Source: Carnobacterium_B sp040274945
GTDB lineage: Bacteria; Bacillota; Bacilli; Lactobacillales; Carnobacteriaceae
Assembly: GCF_040274945.1 (NCBI RefSeq)
Contig: NZ_JBEMAR010000001.1
Span: forward strand, 186,001-250,000
Reading direction: 5' to 3'
Length of the DNA: 64,000 nucleotides
Every line of letters begins with the position of its first letter. Within the stretch, counting starts at the first letter, position 1. The translations under genes and the position numbers were made by a program. The notes under the pieces are model-generated. The model was not told the DNA's origin, did not search any database, and worked only from the letters and a program-made list of their open reading frames with translations. Shown one piece after another: positions 43,224-53,034 of the stretch.

Positions 43224-46200
43224 TTAACTATTTTTGATCACAACATTTTCTTTCCCCAGTAGTTCTTCCAATTGTTCCATCAACTCGGGGGTATCATGGA
43301 TCCAATTTTCTTCTGCTAAAACAATTTTTTTATTTGTTTGTACATAGTAAAGAACGACCGGTATGTTGCCCTTTGCCTTCATCATTATTTTTTTCATTTG
43401 TTCTAATGTATCGTTAGTATTCTGTACCTCTTGTATCCGTATAAAACATTTCTTAGTGGTATAACTGTCCATTACTTTCTCAACATCTTCTATTTGACTA
43501 ACGATCATTTGAGGTGTATCTTCTCGCTTTGAATCAACTTTTCCAGAAACGTATAAAATTGTTCCATTATTAAGAAGATCAATAAATTGACGATATTTTG
43601 TTGGGAAAAGTGTGAGCGAACAATCTCCAGAAGTGTCACTGATTGTTACGAAAGCCATAGATTCGCCTTTTTTCGTGCGGATTTTATGCACATTTTTTAT
43701 CATCCCGATAATTCTACTTGTTTTTCCAACCGTCAACTCGCTCGTATACTCAACTTGTTTCCATTGTCTCAGCTGATCATACTTTTCAGTTGGATGACCT
43801 GACAAATAGGTGCCTAAATATTGTTCTTCTGTTTCTAGTTTTTCCTCAAGCGTTAGATCTGGAGCAAATTCATATTTAGGTTTTAACAATTCAAACAAAC
43901 CAATATTGTTTCCGCTCATTTTTATACTTTGAACAATTCCATCAACCGATGCTAAAAGAGCGCCTCTAGAGTAATCAAATTGATCGAATGCTCCTACGTA
44001 AATTAAAGGTTTAATGTATTCTGGCTTCAACCATTTTTTATCCAATCTTTTGAGAAAATCAATCAAATCTAAATATCTCCCATCGTTTTTCCGATTTTGG
44101 ATCATTTCGACAATCATATCTCTTCTTAGACCTTTGATTGAATTGAAACCAAATAAAATATCATTTTCAGTTAATGTAAATCCACTGAAACTCGTATTGA
44201 TATTAGGTGGGATGACTTTTATTTTCCTTTTCTTTGCTTCAATAATGTATTCTTTCATCTTAGCAGAACTATTTAGGGCTGAATTTAATAGCGCCACAAA
44301 AAAAGAATTCGGGTAGTGCGCTTTTAAATAGGCCATCTGATACGCAATGAACGAGTAGGCCACTGCATGGGAACGGTTAAACCCATAATTCGCAAATCGT
44401 TCGATATAATCATAAACTTGCATGGCCACTTCTTTAGTGTATCCTAATTGGTTTGCACCAGAAATAAAATGGTGTCTCTCTTTATCAATAATGGATTTTT
44501 GTTTTTTCCCAATCGCTCGTCTTAAAATATCCGCTTGACCTAAAGTGTATCCACCCATTTTAGCAGCCACCTGCATGACTTGTTCTTGATAAACCATTAC
44601 ACCATAAGTGACCGCTAAAATTTCTGACAAGCTTTCATGAGGGTATTCTATGGGAAGAACACCTTTTTTCCTTTTAATAAAGGTATCGATCTGTTCCATT
44701 GGACCTGGACGGTACAAAGCATTTACGGCTGCGATATCTTCAATTGAAGAAGGCTCTAATCTACGAAGAACGTTTTTTATTCCAGTCGATTCAAACTGAA
44801 AAATTCCCACCATATCTGCTTGACGGAATAAGTCCAGAGTCTCTTGGTCTTGCATAGGAATAACAAGAAGATCCAATCGTTTGCCAGTTTCCCTTTGAAC
44901 CAATTTTAACGTATTGTCAATGATCGTTAAATTTTTCAACCCTAAAAAGTCCATTTTTAACAATCCAATTTCTTCTACATTTCCCATCGGGTATTGTGTT
45001 AATAGAATCTCTCCTCCACCTTTTTGCAAAGGAACATACTGAGTTAATGGGTTATCACTGATAACGATTCCGGCTGCATGTGTCGATATATGACGAGGCA
45101 AACCTTCAATTCTTTTGGCTGTTTTAAAGAGCAAACTATTTTTATCATTTTCTTCAACTAGTTTTCTGAGCGTTGCTGATTCTTTATAGGCTTTTTCTAA
45201 AGTGATGCCCAATATTTTGGGAATGGCCTTTGACCACACATTTGCTTCTGAAGGACTTAACCCAAATACTCTTGCTACATCTTTTAGAGCCATCTTAGCT
45301 GCTAACGTTCCGAAAGTGGCTATCTGAGCAACATGATTTTGACCATACTTATTTTTTACATAAAGCAAAATTTCTTCACGTCGATTATCAGGGAAATCCA
45401 AATCGATATCAGGCATTGTATACCTTTCTTCATTCAAAAATCGTTCAAATAATAAGTTGTACTCAATCGGATCAACGTCTGTGATTTCTAGTAAATAAGC
45501 CACCAAAGATCCAGCTGCTGAACCTCTACCTGCACCTGTAACAATTTTCACTTTATGAGCATACGCCATGACATCCCACACAATTAAAAAGTAATCTTCA
45601 AACCCCATTTTTTGAATAACGGCTAATTCATAATTTAATCGCTTTGTGTATCGTTCATCTGATTGAGGCACTCTCACTGCTAAACCTTTTAAGCACTGTT
45701 CTTTTAAAAACTCCGTTGTCTTTGTGTCTTTAGGTAAAGGAAATTTTGGCAATAATTGTTGATGCAAGGATATGTCCGCATCAATCATTTCAGCTATCTC
45801 GTTGGTTCGTTGAGCAGCCTGTTCCAAACCGTTATCTTTAAATAACTTTTCTACCTCAGTGCTTTCAGGCAAATAATACTCGCCTACTTCAGTTTCCTGT
45901 TGAAGGGAGAGTATCTCTCCCTTATTGATCGCTCTTAATACTGTAGTACTAAAGTCATCAGCTGCATCGATGTACCGAATATCGTGCAAAGCAACTGTTA
46001 AAGTGCCCGTTTCATTTGCTAGTTCATTTACTGCATCTTTGATTACCTTAAGTTTTTGATGCAACTGTATGCCAAGATAAAATTGTTGCTTAGGAAAAGC
46101 CGCTTGCCATTTTTCGACAACTGTTGCTGCTGCTTTTTTTTCATCTTGAAGTAAAAGAGATTCTACTTCTCCTTTTTCCCCAGGTGTTACTGCGATTAAA

Positions 46201-46562
46201 TTTTGACTGTATTGACTTATTTGTTTAATTGTAAGGCGTTCATTTTCAGCTAGTAACATTTTTTCACTTGAAAGAGCCATCAAACTTTCATATCCTTTAG
46301 CATTTTTAGCTAATAGAATAATTGAATACGTCTCTTCACTATTTACAATACCGCCAACATCTAACGTTAACCCTAAAATGGGTTTGATCTGATGTTTTTT
46401 GCACATTTTATAAAAGTCAACCATTCCATATAAGACATTGTGGTCGGTTAAAGCAATCGCTTGATAACCTCGTTCTTTTGCTTTGACCACTAATTCTTCA
46501 ATTGAAGTTGTACTTTGTAATAAACTATAAGAACTAATAACTTGTAATTGTACAAATGACAT
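43224..46562 (-). CDS. dnaE: DNA polymerase III alpha subunit DnaE
   Basis: 1112 residues. An N-terminal PHP domain (ALTDHNVLYGMVDFYKMCKK), the polymerase palm with the metal-binding PDIDLDFPD (about 390), YGFNRSHAVAYSFIAYQMAYL, a helix-hairpin-helix region and a C-terminal OB fold (KTSRIIGMIKNVHKIRTKKG). In Firmicutes DnaE extends primers before handing over to PolC. A gene directly upstream of pfkA-pyk is the common arrangement. ATG preceded by GGGGTGA. Confidence 0.98.
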   Translation of the reverse strand: MSFVQLQVISSYSLLQSTTSIEELVVKAKERGYQAIALTDHNVLYGMVDFYKMCKKHQIKPILGLTLDVGGIVNSEETYSIILLAKNAKGYESLMALSSEKMLLAENERLTIKQISQYSQNLIAVTPGEKGEVESLLLQDEKKAAATVVEKWQAAFPKQQFYLGIQLHQKLKVIKDAVNELANETGTLTVALHDIRYIDAADDFSTTVLRAINKGEILSLQQETEVGEYYLPESTEVEKLFKDNGLEQAAQRTNEIAEMIDADISLHQQLLPKFPLPKDTKTTEFLKEQCLKGLAVRVPQSDERYTKRLNYELAVIQKMGFEDYFLIVWDVMAYAHKVKIVTGAGRGSAAGSLVAYLLEITDVDPIEYNLLFERFLNEERYTMPDIDLDFPDNRREEILLYVKNKYGQNHVAQIATFGTLAAKMALKDVARVFGLSPSEANVWSKAIPKILGITLEKAYKESATLRKLVEENDKNSLLFKTAKRIEGLPRHISTHAAGIVISDNPLTQYVPLQKGGGEILLTQYPMGNVEEIGLLKMDFLGLKNLTIIDNTLKLVQRETGKRLDLLVIPMQDQETLDLFRQADMVGIFQFESTGIKNVLRRLEPSSIEDIAAVNALYRPGPMEQIDTFIKRKKGVLPIEYPHESLSEILAVTYGVMVYQEQVMQVAAKMGGYTLGQADILRRAIGKKQKSIIDKERHHFISGANQLGYTKEVAMQVYDYIERFANYGFNRSHAVAYSFIAYQMAYLKAHYPNSFFVALLNSALNSSAKMKEYIIEAKKRKIKVIPPNINTSFSGFTLTENDILFGFNSIKGLRRDMIVEMIQNRKNDGRYLDLIDFLKRLDKKWLKPEYIKPLIYVGAFDQFDYSRGALLASVDGIVQSIKMSGNNIGLFELLKPKYEFAPDLTLEEKLETEEQYLGTYLSGHPTEKYDQLRQWKQVEYTSELTVGKTSRIIGMIKNVHKIRTKKGESMAFVTISDTSGDCSLTLFPTKYRQFIDLLNNGTILYVSGKVDSKREDTPQMIVSQIEDVEKVMDSYTTKKCFIRIQEVQNTNDTLEQMKKIMMKAKGNIPVVLYYVQTNKKIVLAEENWIHDTPELMEQLEELLGKENVVIKNS

Positions 46563-46759
46563 TTTGTCACCCCATTCTAACTCATTACTATCTATTATAC
46601 CCTTCTAAGATTCGGATACGCAAACCTTCTAAAAAGAACTTTTTATTCTTGCCGCATTATCCTAAAGTAACCCACAATCAAAAAAATTCCTACTTACTTT
46701 TGCTTTACAAAGTTTTTGAAAGTGCTAAAATGAACGTGTAAAAGAAGAGAGGTTATATC

Positions 46760-46948
46760 ATGAAATATTTAGTGACATTATTTTGGGGATTCCTTATAGG
46801 ACAAGCTGTCAATTACATTGGTAGTTCATTATCAAGCGGCTCGTATGACTTTGTTACAGCATCTGCTATTGGATTATTTATTGGCGTTATGGTTATTTTA
46901 ATTGCCAAGTCTTTTCCTAATCAAAAACATGGACATCCAGCTAAATAA
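46760..46948 (+). CDS. yjzD: YjzD-like small membrane protein (DUF2929)
   Basis: 62 residues with two predicted membrane helices (about 3-22 and 33-54), hairpin orientation, and a basic C-terminus (SFPNQKHGHPAK). It matches the DUF2929/YjzD family in size and pattern (WGFLIGQAVNYIGSSLSSG). Function is unknown. AGAGAGGTT precedes the ATG, and the convergent terminator with clpB follows the stop. Confidence 0.85.
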   Translation: MKYLVTLFWGFLIGQAVNYIGSSLSSGSYDFVTASAIGLFIGVMVILIAKSFPNQKHGHPAK

Positions 46949-46960
46949 GCTTTATATAAA

Positions 46961-46994
46961 CAAAAAAAGACATTCTAATGAATGTCTTTTTTTG
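46961..46994. terminator. Bidirectional terminator between yjzD and clpB
   Basis: Perfect stem AAAAAAAGACATT / AATGTCTTTTTTT with a 6-nt loop; serves both converging genes. Confidence 0.9.
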
Positions 46995-46995
46995 T

Positions 46996-49608
46996 TTAGT
47001 CATTTAAAATTAATGTCTCGTAAGATAATTGATCCTCATTTAAGGTAATCGTTACTTTGGATTTTGGTGGGATTTCTCCAGAAATGATCCCTTTAGCTAA
47101 AGGTGTTTCCACTTCCTTAGTAATAAACCTCTTCAATGGTCTCGCACCATACATAGGATCGTAAGCTTTTTCTGCTATCCATATTTGTGCCTCATCTGAA
47201 ATAGTCAGTTCAATATCTTGTTCTGCTAAACGTTCTGACAAATTGTGTACTAATTTGAGAACAATCTTCTTCACAACTTGTATGCTAAGTGGTGCAAATA
47301 AAATTGTATCATCGATTCGATTTAAGAACTCTGGTTTAAAAGATGTTTTTAACAATGACATCACATGTTCTTTCGTCTCTTCTTTTATTTGACCATGTTC
47401 ATCTGTGCCTTCCAACAATAGATCAGAACCAATGTTACTTGTCATGATTAAAACTGTATTTTTAAAATCGACCATTCTGCCTTTAGAATCGGTTAGGCGT
47501 CCATCATCTAATACTTGTAACAGAATATTAAATACATCGGGATGAGCTTTTTCAATTTCATCTAACAAGACAATAGTATACGGACTTCTTCTTACCGCTT
47601 CGGTTAATTGCCCTCCTTCATCATATCCAACATAACCCGGAGGTGCTCCTATCAATCTTGAAACAGTATGTTTTTCCATATATTCGCTCATATCGATTCG
47701 CACCATATGATCTTGCGAGTCAAATAAATTTTCGGCTAAAGCTTTAGCTAATTCGGTTTTTCCTACACCAGTAGGTCCTAGAAACAGGAATGAACCTAGT
47801 GGACGATTAGGATCTTGTATGCCAGCTCGAGCTCGGATAACCGCATCTGATACACTTTGTACCGCTTCATCTTGACCGATAACGCGTTCACTTAATGACG
47901 TATCTAAGTGCATCAATTTTTCACGTTCTCCCTTAACTAATCTACTAACAGGAATACCAGTCATTCGACCAATAACGACAGCAATTTCTTCATCCGTTAC
48001 CGATTCTTGCACAAGTCTGATTGAATTGCCTTGGGCAGCTAATTGTTCCTCTTCCAGCTTTTTCAATTCTTTTTCTAAAGCAGGAATTTGCCCATGTCTT
48101 AAAACAGCGGCACGTTCTAGGTCATAGTTACTTTCAGCTTCTTCTAATTCATGACGCGCTTTTTCAATTTCAGCACGTTTGTTACGCAATTTAGTGACTT
48201 CTTCTTTTTCAGTTTCCCATTTCATTTTTAACTGATTGGCTTCTTCACGTAGATTAGATAATTCTTCTTGAATAATCTCTAATCTTCGGATGCTAGCATC
48301 ATCTTTCTCTTTTTTCAACGCTGCTTCTTCGATTTCCAGCTGCATCAAACGACGCGAAACTTGATCCAATTCAGTAGGCCGTGAATTCATTTCCACTCGA
48401 ATCGTTGCACAAGCTTCATCTATCAAATCAATGGCTTTATCCGGTAAAAAACGATCCGTAATGTAGCGGTTAGATAAAGTTGCAGCAGCAACTAAAGCAT
48501 TATCATGAATATTTACACTATGGTGAATTTCAAAACGTTCTTTTAATCCCCTTAAAATACTGATGGTCTCTTCTACCGTTGGCTCATCAACGAGCACTTT
48601 CTGGAAGCGTCTTTCAAGCGCTTTATCCGTTTCCATGTATTTCCTGTATTCATCTAGTGTGGTTGCACCAATACAGTGCAATTCGCCACGAGCTAACATA
48701 GGCTTCAATAGATTTCCTGCATCCATGCTGCCTTCTGTTTTACCGGCACCTACAATAGTGTGGATTTCATCAATAAATAAGATGATTTGTCCTTCACTTT
48801 TTTTCACTTCTTTTAAGACGGCTTTTAAACGTTCTTCAAATTCACCACGGTATTTAGCTCCTGCAATCAACGCGCCCATATCTAATGAAAAAATAGTTTT
48901 TCCTTTTAAATTTTCGGGAACGTCTTTTCGAACAATTCGTTGAGCTAACCCTTCTACTATAGCTGTTTTACCGACACCAGGTTCTCCAATCAATACAGGA
49001 TTATTCTTTGTTTTACGAGATAAAATACGAATCACATCACGAATTTCATCATCTCTTCCAATGACTGGATCTTGGTCTCCGCTTCTTACCGCCTTGACCA
49101 AATCAGTTCCATATTTTTCAAGTGCTTGATAGGTTTCTTCTTGGTTTTGTGAGGTCACGCGATCTCCTCCTCTTATTTTTTCAATTTCAGCTTTTAATGC
49201 CTTTTCAGTTAATCCATTTTTGGTTAAATACTTTGTTAAACTGTGGTTCTTTAATTTCATAAGTGCTAGCAAAACAATTTCGGTTGAAAGGAAATCATCT
49301 TGAAATTCAGCCCTTAAAGTATCAGCTTCCGTTAGCAATCGAAATAAATTTTGGCTCATTCCTTGTCCATATTGAACATTTGAGCCTTCCACAGTTGGGT
49401 AATTGTCTAATTCTTGGTCTACAAAAAATTCAAAATCATCTGTATCGATTCCGAGAGATTGATAAAGTCCACGTGCAAAATGGTCAGGAGTCAAAAACAC
49501 TTTCCATAAATGGAGAAGATCAATTTCTTGATGCTTTCTCGTTACGGCAATACTTTGAGCTTCACCAAGAGTTTGCTGCATTGTTGTGGTCATTTTTTCT
49601 ATATCCAT
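46996..49608 (-). CDS. clpB: Disaggregase chaperone ClpB
   Basis: 870 residues. N-terminal Clp repeat domain, AAA+ module 1 with Walker A GEPGVGKTAIVEG (about 207-219), a long coiled-coil middle domain (about 410-525), and AAA+ module 2 with GPTGVGKTELAKA (about 608). The coiled coil and the lack of an IGF/LGF ClpP loop distinguish it from ClpC/ClpE. It works with DnaK to dissolve aggregates. The promoter carries a CtsR-type operator. GGAGGGG precedes the ATG. Confidence 0.98.
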   Translation of the reverse strand: MDIEKMTTTMQQTLGEAQSIAVTRKHQEIDLLHLWKVFLTPDHFARGLYQSLGIDTDDFEFFVDQELDNYPTVEGSNVQYGQGMSQNLFRLLTEADTLRAEFQDDFLSTEIVLLALMKLKNHSLTKYLTKNGLTEKALKAEIEKIRGGDRVTSQNQEETYQALEKYGTDLVKAVRSGDQDPVIGRDDEIRDVIRILSRKTKNNPVLIGEPGVGKTAIVEGLAQRIVRKDVPENLKGKTIFSLDMGALIAGAKYRGEFEERLKAVLKEVKKSEGQIILFIDEIHTIVGAGKTEGSMDAGNLLKPMLARGELHCIGATTLDEYRKYMETDKALERRFQKVLVDEPTVEETISILRGLKERFEIHHSVNIHDNALVAAATLSNRYITDRFLPDKAIDLIDEACATIRVEMNSRPTELDQVSRRLMQLEIEEAALKKEKDDASIRRLEIIQEELSNLREEANQLKMKWETEKEEVTKLRNKRAEIEKARHELEEAESNYDLERAAVLRHGQIPALEKELKKLEEEQLAAQGNSIRLVQESVTDEEIAVVIGRMTGIPVSRLVKGEREKLMHLDTSLSERVIGQDEAVQSVSDAVIRARAGIQDPNRPLGSFLFLGPTGVGKTELAKALAENLFDSQDHMVRIDMSEYMEKHTVSRLIGAPPGYVGYDEGGQLTEAVRRSPYTIVLLDEIEKAHPDVFNILLQVLDDGRLTDSKGRMVDFKNTVLIMTSNIGSDLLLEGTDEHGQIKEETKEHVMSLLKTSFKPEFLNRIDDTILFAPLSIQVVKKIVLKLVHNLSERLAEQDIELTISDEAQIWIAEKAYDPMYGARPLKRFITKEVETPLAKGIISGEIPPKSKVTITLNEDQLSYETLILND

Positions 49609-49637
49609 TGGAACCCCTCCTTGATTTTTCTAACCTT

Positions 49638-49667
49638 ATTATATTCAATTAGTCAGTAAAGGTCAAA
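49638..49667 (-). promoter_or_regulatory. clpB promoter overlapped by a CtsR-type operator
   Basis: Minus-strand TTGACC (complement of 49661-49666), 17-bp spacer, TATAAT (complement of 49638-49643). The plus strand at 49651-49667 reads AGTCAGTAAAGGTCAAA, a close match to the tandem CtsR heptad consensus (RGTCANA, 3-bp spacer, RGTCAAA), covering the -35 and spacer. Confidence 0.8.
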
Positions 49668-49739
49668 CAAAAATGATTGAATTTTCATACTCATTTTTCG
49701 GACTTATGGGAATAGAACTTACTTCCAATTACTAGAGTT

Positions 49740-49778
49740 AAAAAAGTTTACTCTAACTTTTGTAGAGTAAACTTTTCT
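49740..49778 (-). terminator. Terminator of yitV-yitW
   Basis: Perfect 13-bp stem AAAAGTTTACTCT / AGAGTAAACTTTT, 9-nt loop, then TTTAACTC on the minus strand. Confidence 0.9.
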
Positions 49779-50108
49779 TTATCTAACGCCTAATGCAATT
49801 CTTGCATAACGGCTCATTCTGCTGGTATCCCAAGCAGGGTACCAGACTAGCTTAACTTCGGTTGAAGTAATTTTAGAGATTGATTGCATAGCTGTCATAA
49901 TATCATTAGTAATGGTATCTGCTAATGGACAGCCCATTGTTGTTAACGTTAACTTTATCACACAGTGATTTTCATCCATTAGTTCAATAGCGTAAACTAA
50001 CCCTAGATTGACAATGTCAATGTTCAGTTCTGGATCGATAACTTGTTCTAAATCTGTCATTATGCATCCTTTAAGCTCTTCTATTTGATTTTCACTAGTT
50101 GGTTCCAT
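49779..50108 (-). CDS. yitW: MIP18-family metal-sulfur cluster assembly factor (YitW/SufT-like)
   Basis: 109 residues, DUF59 fold. The signature DPELNIDIVNLGLVY (about 23-37), the conserved TTMGCPLADTI with the reactive Cys (about 60), and the Trp-Pro-containing VKLVWYPAWDTSRMS near the C-terminus. The family helps insert Fe-S clusters. AAGGTGG precedes the ATG. It follows the yitV-like hydrolase by 85 bp, mirroring the Bacillus yitU-yitV-yitW neighbourhood. Confidence 0.9.
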   Translation of the reverse strand: MEPTSENQIEELKGCIMTDLEQVIDPELNIDIVNLGLVYAIELMDENHCVIKLTLTTMGCPLADTITNDIMTAMQSISKITSTEVKLVWYPAWDTSRMSRYARIALGVR

Positions 50109-50193
50109 TGGGTAACCACCTTCTCATTTTTGACTTTATTTTACCTCTTATAAGAGGTGAAGTAAATCATTTCAACGAGAGATTGTGATTTTT

Positions 50194-50955
50194 TTATAAA
50201 TGTTTATTGAAATATTCAGCTGTTTCAACCGAAATCATATAAGGGACATGATGACCATGTCCTTCCGTCGTTGTAAAACTCACATGTTGTCCATAATCTT
50301 GATCTTTTATTTTTTTATAAAAATCAAAAGTTGGTTGATAAGGTACTAAATCATCATCTTCATCATGCCAGAAATGAACAAATTTACCATCAATTTTTTC
50401 AGGTTGTAAATCGAGTGAAATAGCTTTTAACGATTCGATAGCAGGAGCAAATTGTTCTGACTCAAAATCGATTTCGACCCCTTGTTGCCATTTAGATGTC
50501 AATAACCATTTAGAAAACGGAATCGGTGCAGGACTTCCCATCAAGACAACCGCTGTTTTTATCCAAGGATATTGTGTCAATAAAGCTGAAGTTGTTACGC
50601 CGCCCATAGAAAGGCCAGACACACCTATGCGATTTTGATCTGTTAATCCCGCCTTTACATAATGGTCGATGATGGATGGAAATTCCACTAGACTATGTTG
50701 GACAACATCCCAAAATTCCATACTTCTTTCGTTTACTGGTGCTCCTTGACTTCTTTCTCCATGTAAATAAGCTTCAGGGATCAATACTCTGAATCCTTTT
50801 TTAGCAATTTCATACCCATGGACTAAAGAGCTTTCTTTAAAATTTGTCCACCCATGATAGAAAACAACAGTTGGTAAAGTTTCATTTATACTTTCTGTTG
50901 AAACAACTTCTAATATAGGGATGCCATTCACATTCTCTTGTTTTACCGTTATCAT
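50194..50955 (-). CDS. yitV: Alpha/beta hydrolase, YitV-like esterase
   Basis: 253 residues, single alpha/beta-hydrolase domain without signal peptide. The oxyanion region is VVFYHGWTNFKESS, the nucleophile elbow is GVSGLSMGGVTTS (Ser about 124), a late acid is in HFWHDEDDDLVPY, and the catalytic His is in TEGHGHHVPY. The substrate is unknown. GAGGT precedes the ATG. It is divergent from the yitU-like phosphatase gene, and co-directional with yitW. Confidence 0.88.
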   Translation of the reverse strand: MITVKQENVNGIPILEVVSTESINETLPTVVFYHGWTNFKESSLVHGYEIAKKGFRVLIPEAYLHGERSQGAPVNERSMEFWDVVQHSLVEFPSIIDHYVKAGLTDQNRIGVSGLSMGGVTTSALLTQYPWIKTAVVLMGSPAPIPFSKWLLTSKWQQGVEIDFESEQFAPAIESLKAISLDLQPEKIDGKFVHFWHDEDDDLVPYQPTFDFYKKIKDQDYGQHVSFTTTEGHGHHVPYMISVETAEYFNKHL

Positions 50956-51090
50956 CTATCTAACCTCTTTCTATATTTATTCTCATAGACTTTGTGGTAC
51001 ACTATTCGTAAAGGTTCTTGCAGTAAGTGTAGCATAAAAGAAACATAGAAGCTTTTATAAAGACAAATGAAGAATAGTCGGAGGATTTTG

Positions 51091-51903
51091 ATGAATAAAA
51101 AATTAATTGCTCTTGATTTAGATGGCACCACCCTGAATAATCGTTCAGAAATTTCAGTAAGAACACAAAATGTTTTAACAACTTTAAGAAATGCGGGTCA
51201 CCTTGTTTCAATCGTAACCGGCAGACCTTATAGAAACAGCAAACAGTTTTATACTCAATTAGGTATGGAAACGCCCATGGTTAACTTTAATGGAGCGTTG
51301 TGTCATTTGCCAGACCAATTAAATTGGGAATCACAATACCACAAAACATTAGATCGTGAAATTGCCTTAGATATGCTGACTTTAAAAAAAGAGTTAGATA
51401 TCCATTTAATTGCAGCTGAACTTAGAGATACGGTTTTTGCGGATAACTATTTCGTTCCTTATAGCGATTTCTTTCCAGAAGGAAAAAAAGGCGCTTCAAA
51501 ACTTACATCTTCTAGTTTAAAAGAAGACCCTACTGCTGTTTGTGTATTTACGGATAAAGAAAACCAAGCTTATATCATTGAAAAAATTTCAGCTCGTTAT
51601 GGCGATTCAGTCGAAATTAGAACTTGGGGCGGACAAACACCTTGTTTAGAAATCGTAGCAGCAGGTGTACAAAAAGCATTGGGTGTCGAGCGCATTGCTC
51701 AAGTATATGGTATCAATCAAAAAGATATTATTGCTTTTGGTGATGAAGACAATGACTATGAAATGATTCAGTATGCAGGTCATGGCGTAGTAATGAAAAA
51801 TGGAATCGATTCTTTAAAACAAATTTCAAATGATGTAACAGAGAAAACCAATAACGAAGAAGGTTTGGCTCATTATTTAGAAAATTACTTTAAATTAGTC
51901 TAA
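51091..51903 (+). CDS. yitU: HAD-superfamily Cof-type phosphatase (YitU-like)
   Basis: 270 residues. HAD motif I LIALDLDGTTLNN (residues 5-17), motif II IVTGRPY, and motif IV IIAFGDEDNDYEMI, with the C2-type cap between. Probably a sugar phosphate, nucleotide or flavin-precursor phosphatase; specificity cannot be read from sequence. I chose the ATG at 51091 because TCGGAGGA lies 6 nt upstream; the in-frame ATG at 51067 is unsupported. Convergent with the YitT gene across a shared terminator. Confidence 0.9.
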   Translation: MNKKLIALDLDGTTLNNRSEISVRTQNVLTTLRNAGHLVSIVTGRPYRNSKQFYTQLGMETPMVNFNGALCHLPDQLNWESQYHKTLDREIALDMLTLKKELDIHLIAAELRDTVFADNYFVPYSDFFPEGKKGASKLTSSSLKEDPTAVCVFTDKENQAYIIEKISARYGDSVEIRTWGGQTPCLEIVAAGVQKALGVERIAQVYGINQKDIIAFGDEDNDYEMIQYAGHGVVMKNGIDSLKQISNDVTEKTNNEEGLAHYLENYFKLV

Positions 51904-51924
51904 TTTCTTACCTTAATTAAACGT

Positions 51925-51969
51925 AAAAAAAGACAAGGAGTCATTCAATCTGAATGGTTCCTTGTCTTA
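51925..51969. terminator. Bidirectional terminator between yitU and yitT
   Basis: Stem AAGACAAGGAGTCATTCA / TGAATGGTTCCTTGTCTT with one or two mismatches and a 3-nt loop; A- and T-rich flanks. Confidence 0.9.
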
Positions 51970-51971
51970 CT

Positions 51972-52868
51972 TTATTTTTTTAATTGAGATTCTTTTTGTC
52001 GATCAGAACTCCAAAACTCACCTAACACCTTATTCGTCTCCATGAAATTAACAAACGCTGAAGCATCTGCTTCTCTGACCGCTTGTTCAAGTTCATACAT
52101 CTCGTAGCGAGTGATTACCACCATTAAAATAGAACGATCCATTCCTGAATAAGCTCCTTTTGCAGGAATAATGGTGATACCTCTGATTAACTTTTCGTGA
52201 ATGACTTTTACTAAAGCATCTGGTTCATTGGTCACGATCATGGCCGTCACTTTTTGATGACTAGTATGAATCGTATCAATCACTTTAGTCATGACGTAAA
52301 TCGATACCAATGTATACAGTGCATATTCCCATCCGTATAAGAAGCCGGCTGACGAAACAATCAGCAAATTCATGGCAAACGTTAAGGTTCCAATTGATCT
52401 CCCAGTTGTTTTAGCTAACACCATTGAGATAATATCCATTCCACCAGTTGAAAAACCGTATTTCAAAGCAAATCCAATTCCGGCTCCACTAATGATACCT
52501 CCAAATAAAGCATTCATCATTGGGTCTGTACTCAGCGGGTTAATGGGCAAGATAACTGTAAACATCGAAATCAAAATAGAGGTCAAAAAACTATATAATG
52601 TGAAATTTCTTCCTACTTTAAACCATCCAAGGATTGCAATTGGAATATTAAACACAAGGATCAAGACACCTGTATCAATGACAATTCCTGAATTGTTGCT
52701 AAGAACATCTGATAATAATTGCGAAGTTCCATTAATACCAGCAGCATAAATGTTAGAAGGTATTAAAAAATTATTTAATGCCACTGCACTTGTAATAGCT
52801 GCAAAGAAGATAAAAAAGATTTTTTTTGCGTGTTCGATCCAAAAATTTGGTGTTTTTAATTTTGTCAT
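51972..52868 (-). CDS. yitT: YitT-family membrane protein (DUF2179)
   Basis: 298 residues with about six membrane helices and the motif LKYGFSTGGMDIISMVLAKT (about 135-154), followed by a cytoplasmic DUF2179 domain (HQKVTAMIVTNEPDALVKVI; GITIIPAKGAYSG). A paralogue of the 15925 gene with the same domain layout but a distinct motif (STGGMDI rather than TTGGSDI). Function is unknown. AGGGAGTTG precedes the ATG. It belongs to the yitTUVW neighbourhood. Confidence 0.92.
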   Translation of the reverse strand: MTKLKTPNFWIEHAKKIFFIFFAAITSAVALNNFLIPSNIYAAGINGTSQLLSDVLSNNSGIVIDTGVLILVFNIPIAILGWFKVGRNFTLYSFLTSILISMFTVILPINPLSTDPMMNALFGGIISGAGIGFALKYGFSTGGMDIISMVLAKTTGRSIGTLTFAMNLLIVSSAGFLYGWEYALYTLVSIYVMTKVIDTIHTSHQKVTAMIVTNEPDALVKVIHEKLIRGITIIPAKGAYSGMDRSILMVVITRYEMYELEQAVREADASAFVNFMETNKVLGEFWSSDRQKESQLKK

Positions 52869-53034
52869 TTTGCAACTCCCTACTTACTTAATCAAACAAG
52901 GATAACAAGTTTTTCTTTATAAAGAAAGCAAAAAATAGTTTTATTCATTACGCTCTCATTTGTATCCGTTTCCTTCTCCTGCACACGTCTTTGTGGTACA
53001 ATTTAAGAGCACAATGTAGAAGGAGGAAATAATT

